A DNA stretch of 64,000 nucleotides from a virus, in IMG/VR virus record IMGVR_UViG_3300010413_000018, positions 62,001 to 126,000 of that record. One strand, 5' to 3'. Shown here in pieces: positions 26,521-35,770 of the stretch; the first letter of the stretch is position 1, and the number at the start of each line of letters is the position of its first letter. Under the pieces are notes generated by a model. The model was not told where the DNA came from. It was given only the letters and a program-made list of their open reading frames with translations, and did not search any database. Made by a program: the position numbers and the translations under genes.

Positions 26521-28020
26521 CTAATTGTATCCGCAAACTTCTTCGACGCCAGTGTATTGCGTGCAGGTTCCGCTTGTTGAAGTATCAAGCGAGCATGCCC
26601 ACATATATTCAGGACTGGCTTGATCCGGCCACTGATTCAAGTTCATCGTTACTCCGTCGCCGGTTCCGTACACGTCGGTGGAGGCGTCGTGTAAGCTTAC
26701 CCAAATACAAGTAGTTGTACTCCAATCTCCCCACAGTCCATTAGTAGCGTAGAACGAATTATTGCTGGAATCTACTGTAAGGTCTTTACCTTCGCGGTAC
26801 ATCTTATTGGTTTGTACCCATGATCGCGCGTGCCAACTTCCGGATGGTATATCAGTAATAGTTCCAGAAACGTAGCCACTCCATCCAATAAATGAAAACG
26901 CAATCGCTGACAAACTTGGGTCTCCACCTCCACCGTCTACTCCTGCATCTGGATCGGCGTCAGTAGTATCTTGTGCTTCACTGGAATACGTGCTTATTTC
27001 ATCCCCATCATTAACGGCAGCTATTCGATAAATGTACGTAGTACTCGCGCTCAGACTGACATCAGTATAATCAGTGGCTTCTGCGTCAGTAGTAGTGACA
27101 ACAGAATACGAACCTCCTGATTCTTTTCGCTCTATTTGGTAACCATACTCGCCGCTTGACGTGTCGTTCCATTCTAAGTCAATGCTGGAACTAGACGTTG
27201 CGGTAGCTGATAATCCGGTTGGTTGGTTGAGTAATACCAATGGAATAAATTCAAAGTCGTCTATAACTACTTCTTGCCAAGACGCAGGATCGTTGCCGTC
27301 CACTAACCAAAAATTTAATCGTGCATAAATTGGTTCAGTAGGGCATGGGTATACGCCATCACCGGTGCGTACTCCATCCGCAATGTAAACGCCATCTTTT
27401 ATTGAACTAAAAGTAATCGATGAAGGCATCCAACTAAACGAATGCTCGATGGCTCCAGTTCCAAACGTTTTTAAACTGTGGTCAGCCGTCGACGAGCTAT
27501 CTAGCCAGGTTACATACCATAAATTGTAATCCGGTGTTGAATCTCCCCAGTCACTTATTTCAATGTCAATCTCGTAATTATCGTACGCTGGCACGTCGTC
27601 ATAAGTAAACATTCCAAACACTACGTTCGGATCAAATGAATCTGGAGATCCGTTAGGCCCATTGTTCACGGTATATTTATAAATTCCGCAACCACTCACT
27701 GGCGTTTTAATTGAAACTGCTCCGTAATGGCTTAGGGCGGATTTGTAGTTCATTTTCATATGTAGACTGCCATATGCGTCGACCCATATGTCTTCTTCGT
27801 CGCCGCACCAATAGTTCGGGCCAGGACCGGCTGTGTTGCCTACTGAGCAGTAACCGCTTTTCACGTCCCACGTATAACCCGCAAAGTCAATGGTATCCAG
27901 CACTACTGCTGAAGACGTTTTACTTATTGGATCGTTTTGTGGTAACTGTGCGCAGCTATACACAATAGTTAGTGTCATGCTTATTATTAGCATAAGCAGT
28001 ATTTTAGTTAGGTGTTTCAT
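26521..28020 (-). CDS. Secreted lipoprotein: GH16-like domain plus FnIII
   Basis: A 499-residue protein. A lipoprotein signal ends at VYSC (Cys23). Residues about 45-260 look like a jelly-roll of the GH16 glucanase/lyase type, containing EIDIE (150-154), which matches the ExDxE catalytic motif of that family. Residues about 268-355 form a fibronectin type III domain (PTGLSATATSSSSIDLEW). A linker with PDAGVDGGGGD leads to a C-terminal beta domain. Start ATG has a GGAG-type site. A lipid-anchored glycan-active enzyme is inferred; substrate unknown. Confidence 0.75.
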   Translation of the reverse strand: MKHLTKILLMLIISMTLTIVYSCAQLPQNDPISKTSSAVVLDTIDFAGYTWDVKSGYCSVGNTAGPGPNYWCGDEEDIWVDAYGSLHMKMNYKSALSHYGAVSIKTPVSGCGIYKYTVNNGPNGSPDSFDPNVVFGMFTYDDVPAYDNYEIDIEISDWGDSTPDYNLWYVTWLDSSSTADHSLKTFGTGAIEHSFSWMPSSITFSSIKDGVYIADGVRTGDGVYPCPTEPIYARLNFWLVDGNDPASWQEVVIDDFEFIPLVLLNQPTGLSATATSSSSIDLEWNDTSSGEYGYQIERKESGGSYSVVTTTDAEATDYTDVSLSASTTYIYRIAAVNDGDEISTYSSEAQDTTDADPDAGVDGGGGDPSLSAIAFSFIGWSGYVSGTITDIPSGSWHARSWVQTNKMYREGKDLTVDSSNNSFYATNGLWGDWSTTTCIWVSLHDASTDVYGTGDGVTMNLNQWPDQASPEYMWACSLDTSTSGTCTQYTGVEEVCGYN

Positions 28021-28037
28021 ACTTCTCTCCGGTTGGG

Positions 28038-28595
28038 TTAACGGGTATCAATGATTGCGTTAACCTCGTCAATGGTTGTGGCAGCGTTAATTGCTACCTT
28101 CAAATTTGTGCCGATGTCTATCTTGCCTTTTAAAGTTCCTAAGCCAGTAGCGTAAAAAGCAAGCATTGTCGCGACGTCTTCAACGTCATAGTAGGTAGTG
28201 TCATCTTTTGACATCCAACGAATTGGAAATGGAGCGTTGGCTCCTGCAATTACGCAACCCATAATACGCGCTTGGGATTCAACAGACGCGGAAAATTTAA
28301 TTCCTTCAAATTCAAAACCTTCATCAACTAGTTCGCGCGTGCGCTTATCAATTTCTTCGCGCCGTTGGACCTTTAAGTTTTCCAGTACTTGAGGATCATG
28401 CGCGGCTATTAATGCATCCAGAGTAGCGGTTTGCTCAACAGAAAGTTCGTCAGCAAACGTTAATACCAACGATAACCCATCTTTTGAAAAAGCAATTCCT
28501 GCTGGGTCTGGAATGGTTTCTTCTGCTTCTAGCTGATTCAGCAAAAACGTAAAGTTAATGGAGTCTTTTTCTATGCTATAACTTGTACTATACAT
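28038..28595 (-). CDS. Tail-fibre assembly-like protein (DUF4376-like)
   Basis: A 185-residue protein. The segment EIDKRTRELVDEGFEFEG... followed by SASVESQARIMG resembles the DUF4376 region found in phage tail-fibre-associated proteins. The N-terminal 60 residues are mixed. It overlaps the end of the fibre-like gene at 28588 by 8 bases. Role inferred as a fibre or fibre-assembly component. Confidence 0.65.
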   Translation of the reverse strand: MYSTSYSIEKDSINFTFLLNQLEAEETIPDPAGIAFSKDGLSLVLTFADELSVEQTATLDALIAAHDPQVLENLKVQRREEIDKRTRELVDEGFEFEGIKFSASVESQARIMGCVIAGANAPFPIRWMSKDDTTYYDVEDVATMLAFYATGLGTLKGKIDIGTNLKVAINAATTIDEVNAIIDTR

Positions 28596-29337
28596 AACGC
28601 CGTACCTTCATGGAGCGCGCCTCGGCTATTACTTTGCGCCCTCTGTATGCCCACCATCTCATGCTAATGATTTGTCCTACTTGTAAGTTTGGAATACCAG
28701 CATCGGTTTGTACTGCAACGTACGATTCTGCTTCAACAATACGCCGTGTTTCAGGTAACATTTCATCATCCACGTAAATTGCTACAAATACAGTTTCAGA
28801 ACTTTTCAAGCATGCAAACTGTCCGTTGAATTCTACTTCATAATTACCCGCGATTTCAACAAGTTTTTCCATCCCATACATTAAGATCGGTTCTGTTGAT
28901 TTAGTGTAAATCAATCCGGTTTCTACGATGCGTTCTGGAGTAAAAATAATTGTGCCTGCTCCAACGAATATGACGTTAGATGATTTAACTTTCTTTTTTC
29001 GCCACCCGTCTTCACTATCTTCTACTAAAAAAATGTCGTCTTCGTCTACCAGTTCTTTTTCCGGTGCATCGTTGAAACTGTAAATACTAGCAGTGCTAAC
29101 CACTGGCATTGCAACATTTAGCGATTCATCTTGAGAAAGGTCACGCGAACCGTCATTTAAAATGCACTTCCCAGTTGTAATGTAAGCTTGTAATTGTGGA
29201 TCCGCTTGAATCTCATACACTTTGTTGGTAGCAGTTAGGTCAACATCAACACCAGGTAAAAGCGTGCGGTTTTCTACGTTTAAATTGTCAATAGGAAGCG
29301 CAGCTGCCGTGACGTTTCGCACAATAATAGTGGCCAC
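28588..29337 (-). CDS. Fibre-block structural protein, unknown
   Basis: A 249-residue protein with a GTG start preceded by GGAGGG. Two beta-rich halves: residues 1-60 (IIVRNVTAAALPIDNL) and a C-terminal jelly-roll-like region (about 120-249). An acidic linker (ELVDEDDIFLVEDSEDG) separates them. It lies in a fibre gene run. No enzyme motif was seen. Confidence 0.6.
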   Translation of the reverse strand: MATIIVRNVTAAALPIDNLNVENRTLLPGVDVDLTATNKVYEIQADPQLQAYITTGKCILNDGSRDLSQDESLNVAMPVVSTASIYSFNDAPEKELVDEDDIFLVEDSEDGWRKKKVKSSNVIFVGAGTIIFTPERIVETGLIYTKSTEPILMYGMEKLVEIAGNYEVEFNGQFACLKSSETVFVAIYVDDEMLPETRRIVEAESYVAVQTDAGIPNLQVGQIISMRWWAYRGRKVIAEARSMKVRRYV

Positions 29338-29338
29338 G

Positions 29339-30052
29339 TTACACCCTCCATCTTATTTCTAAATCCACGGATGCGTATTGAGTTGGGTTCCCTCCGGCTT
29401 TATTACGTACCGCGATTATGTCTCCTTGCTCAAAATCGCCATCAAGGTGATTATAGAAACCACTTATTTCGGTGGACGCGAGTTCAGCTATTGGATTGCC
29501 TGATGCTGTTACTTCAAACGTTGCAGCAACAGGTGTGTCCCGCGTGTAATTTATTGAAACTACTGTTCCTTTATACTTGGCTGCGAGACCTCGTGTAGCT
29601 GACATTGCACGCCCATCACTGCCGCGATAGTACGCACCCGCTGCCGTGACACCATTTCGTTCAGCGTGAAGTTGAAATGTAACTGTTGATAGCCACTTTC
29701 CACACACTATATCGTACTGCATTTCCATGCCGATTAACGTGTTAAAGTATCGATCGCCATCTTCACCTTCTTCCGGATCCGCTTCAGAATCTGGGTAACG
29801 GCGAGAAGTGTGTTTGGGCGTTAAACCAGCGACTACTACTGCGGCTTTTTCTGCTTCTGTCATTTCTATAAAATAGGCGCTTGCAATTTTCTGGTAGCAT
29901 AACAGCACGTTTTTTACTGGAGTGGCGCTCCAATCAAGTGGAACGATCGTATTTTCTGCCGGATCATAGTCGTTTAAAAAATCAGAAAAACCATACCGTA
30001 GCACGGCACCGGTTACAGTATGAATTACAGCATTTCGATTATCAGTAGGCAT
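29339..30052 (-). CDS. Fibre-block structural protein, unknown
   Basis: A 237-residue protein. Its N-terminus (AVIHTVTGAVLRYGFSDF) is of a kind often seen at the start of phage fibre or head-fibre proteins. The rest is beta-rich with a Gly/Ala-rich C-terminal half. It is separated by one base from its neighbours, indicating a tight operon. Assigned as structural from composition and place. Confidence 0.6.
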   Translation of the reverse strand: MPTDNRNAVIHTVTGAVLRYGFSDFLNDYDPAENTIVPLDWSATPVKNVLLCYQKIASAYFIEMTEAEKAAVVVAGLTPKHTSRRYPDSEADPEEGEDGDRYFNTLIGMEMQYDIVCGKWLSTVTFQLHAERNGVTAAGAYYRGSDGRAMSATRGLAAKYKGTVVSINYTRDTPVAATFEVTASGNPIAELASTEISGFYNHLDGDFEQGDIIAVRNKAGGNPTQYASVDLEIRWRV

Positions 30053-31210
30053 TTAGCAAAAATCCCAAAATCCTTTTGCCCAAACTGTAAGAGCACAGCT
30101 TGCGCTGAAGTTAATGTATTGAATGTAGCGGGTGGTGGATGCCCAAATCTTAAATACTGCGGCAGAAGTTGCGCTGTTACCATTGGCTCCAGCATAAATG
30201 ATAAATGGTGGATCGCCTTGCGACGAATCTTTATTTCGCATCGCCGCGCTCTGATCATAATTCGCCGCCGTATAACGACACATTAAATAAACAAACAAGC
30301 CGGTTGGAGGAATACGAGCGCCAAGATAAATATCAGTCCATGAAGTCGCAGCACCGTTTGTTAGCATTTCAATATTGTCTTCATCTTCTTCATCGTACGA
30401 GCAGTAACGTTCTCGTCCTAGGTCGCTCTTGTAATCAAACATAAAAAAGTCGCTGCTACCATTGTTTATTACGCTGCCAATTCTACGGTATTTTGTGTAC
30501 CCACTCGGTAACGTCGGTGATGTTGAGCTTAGGCTAAGCAAACCGGCATAAGTGGTGGTGGTCGGATTGTAAATCACGTAGATATAGTACCAATACCACG
30601 CGCCCTCACTACCCGTGTCGAGTCCATTGGCTCCAGATTGTGAAATGTCTACCGTTAGCGTAGATGTTAAAACCATATTAAACGTGTCGGCTTGATCGCG
30701 ACATACACCTGCCTCAATATCGATTTGGTAAGCAGGATTTGACGCATTATTGTACGTCTTAAAGCCGTACATGTAGCCGGTCGGAAAAACAGTTTCCCCA
30801 CCCCCAGCTCCTGGCGGTTCCGCCCAATTACCATCAGCGCGTAAATAATTTGTAGTGCCTCCTCCTAGCTTCGGCAGTAAACCGTGGGCACTGGTTGAAG
30901 CATTAAGATCTGTATTGTCGTCGGCTGCAGCAAGATCATCAATTTTTATCGCGTCGCCACCGCCACTTTGATGGGTGGATGCATGAGCACTTACGTCTGC
31001 AGTTACATCGTCCCATGCGTCGTTCGCATCATTGCGCCGGTATAATTTGTCTTCGTCAGATCGCCAGAACAATTCTTTAGCGGTAGGAGTGCCTGGAAAA
31101 CTGGTACCGCTAGGAACAATCAGTGTTCCGCCGTTATCTCGATCAAAAATGTACTGGCCGGTTATTGTTCTAGGCGTTGAGCTGTCGATAACTATGTATG
31201 AAACTGGCAT
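30053..31210 (-). CDS. Fibre-like protein with collar-type N-terminus
   Basis: A 385-residue protein. Residues about 75-135 contain the fibre-associated pattern HASTHQSGGGDAI and NYLRADGNW, common in phage fibres and adhesins. The C-terminal 240 residues are Gly/Ser/Tyr-rich beta sequence with a short acidic patch (YDEEDEDN). Likely a host- or surface-binding appendage. It is in a block between the head and neck genes, so it may decorate the head. Confidence 0.7.
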   Translation of the reverse strand: MPVSYIVIDSSTPRTITGQYIFDRDNGGTLIVPSGTSFPGTPTAKELFWRSDEDKLYRRNDANDAWDDVTADVSAHASTHQSGGGDAIKIDDLAAADDNTDLNASTSAHGLLPKLGGGTTNYLRADGNWAEPPGAGGGETVFPTGYMYGFKTYNNASNPAYQIDIEAGVCRDQADTFNMVLTSTLTVDISQSGANGLDTGSEGAWYWYYIYVIYNPTTTTYAGLLSLSSTSPTLPSGYTKYRRIGSVINNGSSDFFMFDYKSDLGRERYCSYDEEDEDNIEMLTNGAATSWTDIYLGARIPPTGLFVYLMCRYTAANYDQSAAMRNKDSSQGDPPFIIYAGANGNSATSAAVFKIWASTTRYIQYINFSASCALTVWAKGFWDFC

Positions 31211-31834
31211 CTAACTTCTCACACAGGTGACTGATTGAATTTTTCCGCTACTGTAAGTGTATGTGTACGTAAGTGTTTCTACCAAAGTTCCTGCACCGTT
31301 ATATTGCTTGGTCGTTTCTGTAGCAACACGACCACTTGAATAAGTGTAATCGTACTCACGTATCTTTAAAGTTTTACCAGAATTTGTCCAAACAGTCACA
31401 TTGCTGATTTCGTTGCCGTTGTAAGTGTATTCTTCGTAGTAGTCTTCATCTAACTCATGCGCTAACGTGTCGAGGGTACGATGATTGTCTGCCGACAGTT
31501 TATCGGTTAGGTCGATTTCACTGCCGGCAGAATCCGGAATCCAGAATAACCCATCGTCGCCAGTCTTTTTGTAAAGACGCCCTTCACCGTCTGACGGATT
31601 GCCAGGCGCAGAAGTGTCTTCCAGCTCGATATAACCATCAATACGGCTATCACCGAGCATATGCGCTAATGCGCTGGTTGAACCAATCTGAAGCTCCTCG
31701 CCAGCACCTAACGTTGAACCTATTACTAAGTCACCAGATGCTTGCTTTCTCTCGAACGCGTCTGCCTGCAAGGCCTCATCATTAGCTACTTGCGCCAGGA
31801 AACCGTCAGATCCGAGTATTAGTGCGAGTGCCAT
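31211..31834 (-). CDS. Short fibre-like protein, N-terminus shared with 32781-34652
   Basis: A 207-residue protein. Its N-terminal segment (VIGSTLGAGEELQIG...MLGD) closely resembles TIGANLGAGDELQLG...VMGD in the larger protein at 32781-34652, so the two probably share an attachment domain. The C-terminal half has YD-like repeats (REYDYTYSSGR, YTYTYSSGK), as in some fibre and Rhs proteins. A short decoration or fibre protein is inferred. Confidence 0.65.
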   Translation of the reverse strand: MALALILGSDGFLAQVANDEALQADAFERKQASGDLVIGSTLGAGEELQIGSTSALAHMLGDSRIDGYIELEDTSAPGNPSDGEGRLYKKTGDDGLFWIPDSAGSEIDLTDKLSADNHRTLDTLAHELDEDYYEEYTYNGNEISNVTVWTNSGKTLKIREYDYTYSSGRVATETTKQYNGAGTLVETLTYTYTYSSGKIQSVTCVRS

Positions 31835-32733
31835 TATTTGCCAATTTTAAACCTCTTCCCAACTTGTTCCGGTGCGTAACGGCAAATAACGACTTTGTCT
31901 TTCGCTAGAATGTTCGTGATCGCATACCCTTCAGGCAGCTGTGATTGCATCAAGTCGAGAACTTCGTTTACTGCTATTTCCATGTCCGCTTGCGCGGCTT
32001 GATAGCGTTCGTTGGCGCGTAGAGCTTGCGCTATTTCCATGTTCAGTCGACGTTGAGCTTCTTCTTTTGCTTTAGTGCGTATCGGATTGGCGATGTTTGC
32101 CATGGCCAATTCAGACGCTTGCACTTTGTACGCTTGCAAATCTGGAAGAGTTAGTTGGATGACTGGATTCTCGCCGTCATTTTGACCTTGTACCGCTTGC
32201 TTTGGGATTAACGGTTGAACGGTAGCTGGTTTATTTACAGCTACTGGTGAGGGTTGAATTGGAGGCGCAGCCGCTATTTTAGGCTGACCAGTCGGTGGTG
32301 ACGGTGGTTTGACTTCAGCTTTGGGCTTTACAGCGCTCGCAATAGGCGTGATGTTGCCTATTTCCGCAGCTCTATTTGCCATTTCACGTCGTCTGGCACG
32401 TTCTTCCATTTCGCGCTTTTTTCTTTCTAGGCGCGCTTGCCGCGCTGCATCTCGATCATCGTCACCGTTTTCAGGTTCCGGAGGTTCACTCATCGGTTGA
32501 ACAACTGGCTGAGCAACTTGCACAGGAGCGGGCTCTAAAGGTGTAAGTTGCTCAGCTATTGGTTGAGTGGGTTCCGGGTCTAACGCCGTTTGTTCGTCAG
32601 CAGCCGTATCCATTTGAAGTTGCGGCTCTTCTACTTTCTTTCTACGTGTGTACTTTCTCTTCGGCGCGGTAGACGTTTTAACACTCTTCTTTTTAGTTGT
32701 TGCTTTTTTAGTTCTGGCTTTCTTTTCTGGCAT
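31834..32733 (-). CDS. Lys/Pro/Ala-rich low-complexity protein
   Basis: A 299-residue protein. Residues 1-33 are extremely basic (KKARTKKATTKKKSV), 35-185 are Pro/Ala/Gln-rich with an Arg/Glu helical stretch (RLERKKREMEERARRREM), and 200-299 form a folded helical domain (EEAQRRLNMEIAQALRANERYQ). The basic tail may contact DNA or capsid. It lies inside the fibre block between two related fibre proteins. Function unknown. Confidence 0.6.
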   Translation of the reverse strand: MPEKKARTKKATTKKKSVKTSTAPKRKYTRRKKVEEPQLQMDTAADEQTALDPEPTQPIAEQLTPLEPAPVQVAQPVVQPMSEPPEPENGDDDRDAARQARLERKKREMEERARRREMANRAAEIGNITPIASAVKPKAEVKPPSPPTGQPKIAAAPPIQPSPVAVNKPATVQPLIPKQAVQGQNDGENPVIQLTLPDLQAYKVQASELAMANIANPIRTKAKEEAQRRLNMEIAQALRANERYQAAQADMEIAVNEVLDLMQSQLPEGYAITNILAKDKVVICRYAPEQVGKRFKIGK

Positions 32734-32780
32734 AACGGTCCTTTCCTTCCCTTTTGGAAACGTTATTTATGGGTTACTGA

Positions 32781-34652
32781 TTATCCACGAATGATCGTGG
32801 GTCCGGGATCCAAGAAGAACTGCGTGGACGTAAAGGCCCAACCCAAACGCTTGAACGCATCTCCCGCATCCGACGGCGCCGAACCTAACGCAACCGGTCG
32901 GCCGGTTCCATCGGGTCCAAATAGAGCCGCAGCAGCGGTGAACGAAGCACCCGAGTCGGTAACCAAGCTGCCCGGCATGGCTATTTCCGCTCGAACCGTA
33001 CCACCCGCGTCACCGGTTCCGCCCGTAAGCGCAATACCGATAAACTTCGAGTTGGTGTTCGCGTTGCCGTTCCATTGAGTGATCCGACCAGAAGTCGAAG
33101 ACTGCGCCAAGCAGTCACCGGCCGTAATCGTTACACCGTTTTCAATCGGCAGTTCTTGAGTCGCGCCAGTAGCAACAACCGAAGCCAACGCATTCAAAGC
33201 ACCGATGATGCTCGTAATGCCTTCAAAAACTTCGCCAGTGCCAGTCGCGTCGAGGGTACGATCGCCAGTTTGTGACAGCGTAATACCGCTGTTACCAACG
33301 TCGTCTAGTACTAGTTCGCCAGCTGCTGAATCCAAGCTGAGGTTTCCAGCCGAAGTCGAAATGGCTGAAGCAGCTCCGCCCGAGATGTCAAACCCACCAG
33401 CACCCGCGTTCAGGTCGAGCGCGATCGCGTTGAGTTCAACTTCAGTTGAGGAACCGTTACCAACAACGATGGTTCGCGCTGCAGCGCCAGTACCAATGTT
33501 GATGTTCTGTGCTACTGCGTCAGCGCCGATGCTTATTGCTCCACCGGAACTTTCAATGGCGATAGCGCCAGTTGCGTCTATTTCGATGGTAGAAGCGTCT
33601 ACGTCTAGCAGAGCCGCTGACGAAATTGCCAACGTTCCTAAAGTCGTGGTTGACAAAGTCAATCCAGCACTCGCAACCGTGAAATAGGAAGCTGCCGCAG
33701 CATCCAGCTCGATTCCGCCAGCTGCACTTACGTCTAACTTCCCAGCACCCGCTGCAGTGATCGCAACGTTCTGGCCGCTGGTCGGAGTAAGAGCAACCGC
33801 ACCTGCACCGTCAACTACCATCACGCTGGAACCGCCGTCTTGCACGTCGAGAGCGTTGCCGCTTCCGCCGTTGTCGATTTCCACGCCAGTGCCAGTCGCG
33901 TTGGCACCCATGGTAACCTGCAAACCAATACCACCAGTTGACGAAGTCGGAGTACGACTAACGGTCAACACGGTCGTGGTGTCACTATTGGTGTCGTTAG
34001 CGAAGTCGATGGTGCCTTCCGCCGACGTTACGTCGATGGTGCTACCTGCTTCGTACGCAGTTTGCAAAGTGTCCGCACCCGCTGCCGTAATGGCCGCGTC
34101 CAACTGGTCTAGTGCAGTCATCAGGTCGGTCGCTGTTACATTTGCTAGTAGCGATGGATCAACGCCTATTGAGTAGGCACCACAGTTTGTACCAGAGGCT
34201 GCCAAGTTATACGCTGCATTGTCTGGCCCATTGTCGTTGACGGCAACTAGCCACAACGCCGATAGGTAATCGGTTACCGAGCTACCTATTGAGACAAGAC
34301 CAGCACCAAGAACAAGGTTTTCTTCCAAGTTCACAGTGTCGCCAGAACCCGAACCGAGATTGATCGTGTCGTCGCCGGAACCTAGGTTTACGTTACCATT
34401 CGCAGTAAACGTACCCGTTACGGTTTCGTTGGTTGATACGATTTCGGATCCGTCAACAGTCAGGTCACCCATGACGCGGACAAGTTCGCCGGACTTACCT
34501 AGTTGCAGTTCGTCGCCTGCTCCTAGGTTTGCACCGATCGTCATATCCGCGCCAGCAGTGCGCTGGCTAATTACGTTTACGTCAAGGTCGTCGCTAGTTC
34601 CTAGCTGTGCGACATACCCAGTGGTGGTATCTAATTTTAATGCAATGGCCAT
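32781..34652 (-). CDS. Large repetitive fibre/decoration protein
   Basis: A 623-residue protein. After the shared N-terminal domain (about 1-65) it has a long Gly/Ser/Thr/Ala-rich repetitive body with many short VDASTIEIDATG-like and LTVDG-like beta repeats, consistent with a beta-helical trimeric shaft. Residues about 500-623 are a folded C-terminal domain similar in style to the end of the 35104-35691 protein (both close with a T-x-(F/L)-F-D-P segment). Probably a head fibre or appendage. No enzyme motif was seen. Confidence 0.7.
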   Translation of the reverse strand: MAIALKLDTTTGYVAQLGTSDDLDVNVISQRTAGADMTIGANLGAGDELQLGKSGELVRVMGDLTVDGSEIVSTNETVTGTFTANGNVNLGSGDDTINLGSGSGDTVNLEENLVLGAGLVSIGSSVTDYLSALWLVAVNDNGPDNAAYNLAASGTNCGAYSIGVDPSLLANVTATDLMTALDQLDAAITAAGADTLQTAYEAGSTIDVTSAEGTIDFANDTNSDTTTVLTVSRTPTSSTGGIGLQVTMGANATGTGVEIDNGGSGNALDVQDGGSSVMVVDGAGAVALTPTSGQNVAITAAGAGKLDVSAAGGIELDAAAASYFTVASAGLTLSTTTLGTLAISSAALLDVDASTIEIDATGAIAIESSGGAISIGADAVAQNINIGTGAAARTIVVGNGSSTEVELNAIALDLNAGAGGFDISGGAASAISTSAGNLSLDSAAGELVLDDVGNSGITLSQTGDRTLDATGTGEVFEGITSIIGALNALASVVATGATQELPIENGVTITAGDCLAQSSTSGRITQWNGNANTNSKFIGIALTGGTGDAGGTVRAEIAMPGSLVTDSGASFTAAAALFGPDGTGRPVALGSAPSDAGDAFKRLGWAFTSTQFFLDPGPTIIRG

Positions 34653-34688
34653 CTTTTACTTTCTCCTTAGTGTGTGCCTTGGTTAGGA

Positions 34689-35096
34689 TTAAACGCTATC
34701 GAAAATAGCATCCAGATCTACGTCGTACTCAGTTTCGGTAGCGGTTACGTCTACGAATAGATGACCCGCTTCCCTTGTTGCTCCATTCCGTACCGTGTTT
34801 GTTGGTACGATGAAATTTTCAAGCATGCGCTGTGCCGTTTCGTTTTCAGTCTGCAGCACTTCTTCCGGTGATATTTGTATGATCGGGCATTTTGTACGTT
34901 CAAAGAACTTAAGGGTGTCGTCTTGAATTCTATCAAACGCTACCCGAAATTGAAACTTTCCGTCGCGCATGAACGGTGCCGCTAAAGTTTCATTAAGCTG
35001 ATACAGCTTAACGGGTATAGTGTCCGACAATGACTGGTCTTCGACGAACACGCGGCGTTCTTTGTCCGACGCGATTTTTACTGGTAATTTTGCCAT
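34689..35096 (-). CDS. Small head-region protein, unknown
   Basis: A 135-residue protein, mixed alpha/beta, moderately acidic. No motif was recognised. It lies 7 bases from the next gene and between the decoration-type proteins, so a virion or assembly role is plausible. Confidence 0.6.
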   Translation of the reverse strand: MAKLPVKIASDKERRVFVEDQSLSDTIPVKLYQLNETLAAPFMRDGKFQFRVAFDRIQDDTLKFFERTKCPIIQISPEEVLQTENETAQRMLENFIVPTNTVRNGATREAGHLFVDVTATETEYDVDLDAIFDSV

Positions 35097-35103
35097 GAGT
35101 ACC

Positions 35104-35691
35104 TCATAGGATTATTGGGTTGTCCGGATCAAATAGTATAGTCGTAGCACTTAATACTTGACCAATTTTTTGAATTACTGTTCCTGGCGTAGTTGGTAAA
35201 GGTGGTGTTATTAATCCACCTGATACTCCTAAAAATAGATCATCGCCTGGCGTAAGTCCAGTAAACCCAGTAATTACTCCAAAGAACGCAAGCGTGGCAG
35301 TCGCCGTTGACGGCTTTTCAATTATTACGCCTACCACCGGAGCAGTCGCCACGCTTGTGTTATCAGCGATGTTCGCTTCATTACTACCCGTCGCGTAAAC
35401 TAGGTTACGGATTGCTGAAGAAACTGGAACCGAAAACTGGCCTGAACTGGAAACGACTTTAGATGAATCACCTAGTGCGTTTAAAAGAGATTGGAGGGAA
35501 GTGACCGGATCGTCGTACCATTTACCAAATCCGCTCCCGTAAAGAATGCGTTTAATTTGAGAGCGTAGCGCATTAAGATCATCGCGGAGACTTTCTGCAT
35601 CGGTCTGAAGTGTTGAACCGGCCGGTTGATTGTCCGTATAATCATCCGACCGGTTTACTTGTAACTCTTGATCGAGTAGCTGTTTGGCCAA
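35104..35691 (-). CDS. Small fibre/decoration protein
   Basis: A 195-residue protein. A helical N-terminus (about 1-55) leads into a beta-rich C-terminal domain (about 85-195: PGDDLFLGVSGGLITPP... GQVLSATTILFDP) of the kind seen in capsid decoration and fibre collar proteins. The start is a TTG with GGAG seven bases upstream; the first ATG is far inside, so TTG is favoured. It might decorate the capsid. Confidence 0.6.
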   Translation of the reverse strand: MAKQLLDQELQVNRSDDYTDNQPAGSTLQTDAESLRDDLNALRSQIKRILYGSGFGKWYDDPVTSLQSLLNALGDSSKVVSSSGQFSVPVSSAIRNLVYATGSNEANIADNTSVATAPVVGVIIEKPSTATATLAFFGVITGFTGLTPGDDLFLGVSGGLITPPLPTTPGTVIQKIGQVLSATTILFDPDNPIIL

Positions 35692-35770
35692 AATACCGCT
35701 CCTTGCTTTATAGTATCACGGATACGGTAGCCAGTCAGCGCGTTCCGCAAGCGAAATAAGGAGCGTGTGT

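Noticed and set aside
33205-34176. Long plus-strand open frames over the repetitive fibre gene
   Set aside because: They arise from the repetitive Gly/Ser/Thr codons on the other strand; the sense frame has an ATG start, operon position and a recognisable domain.
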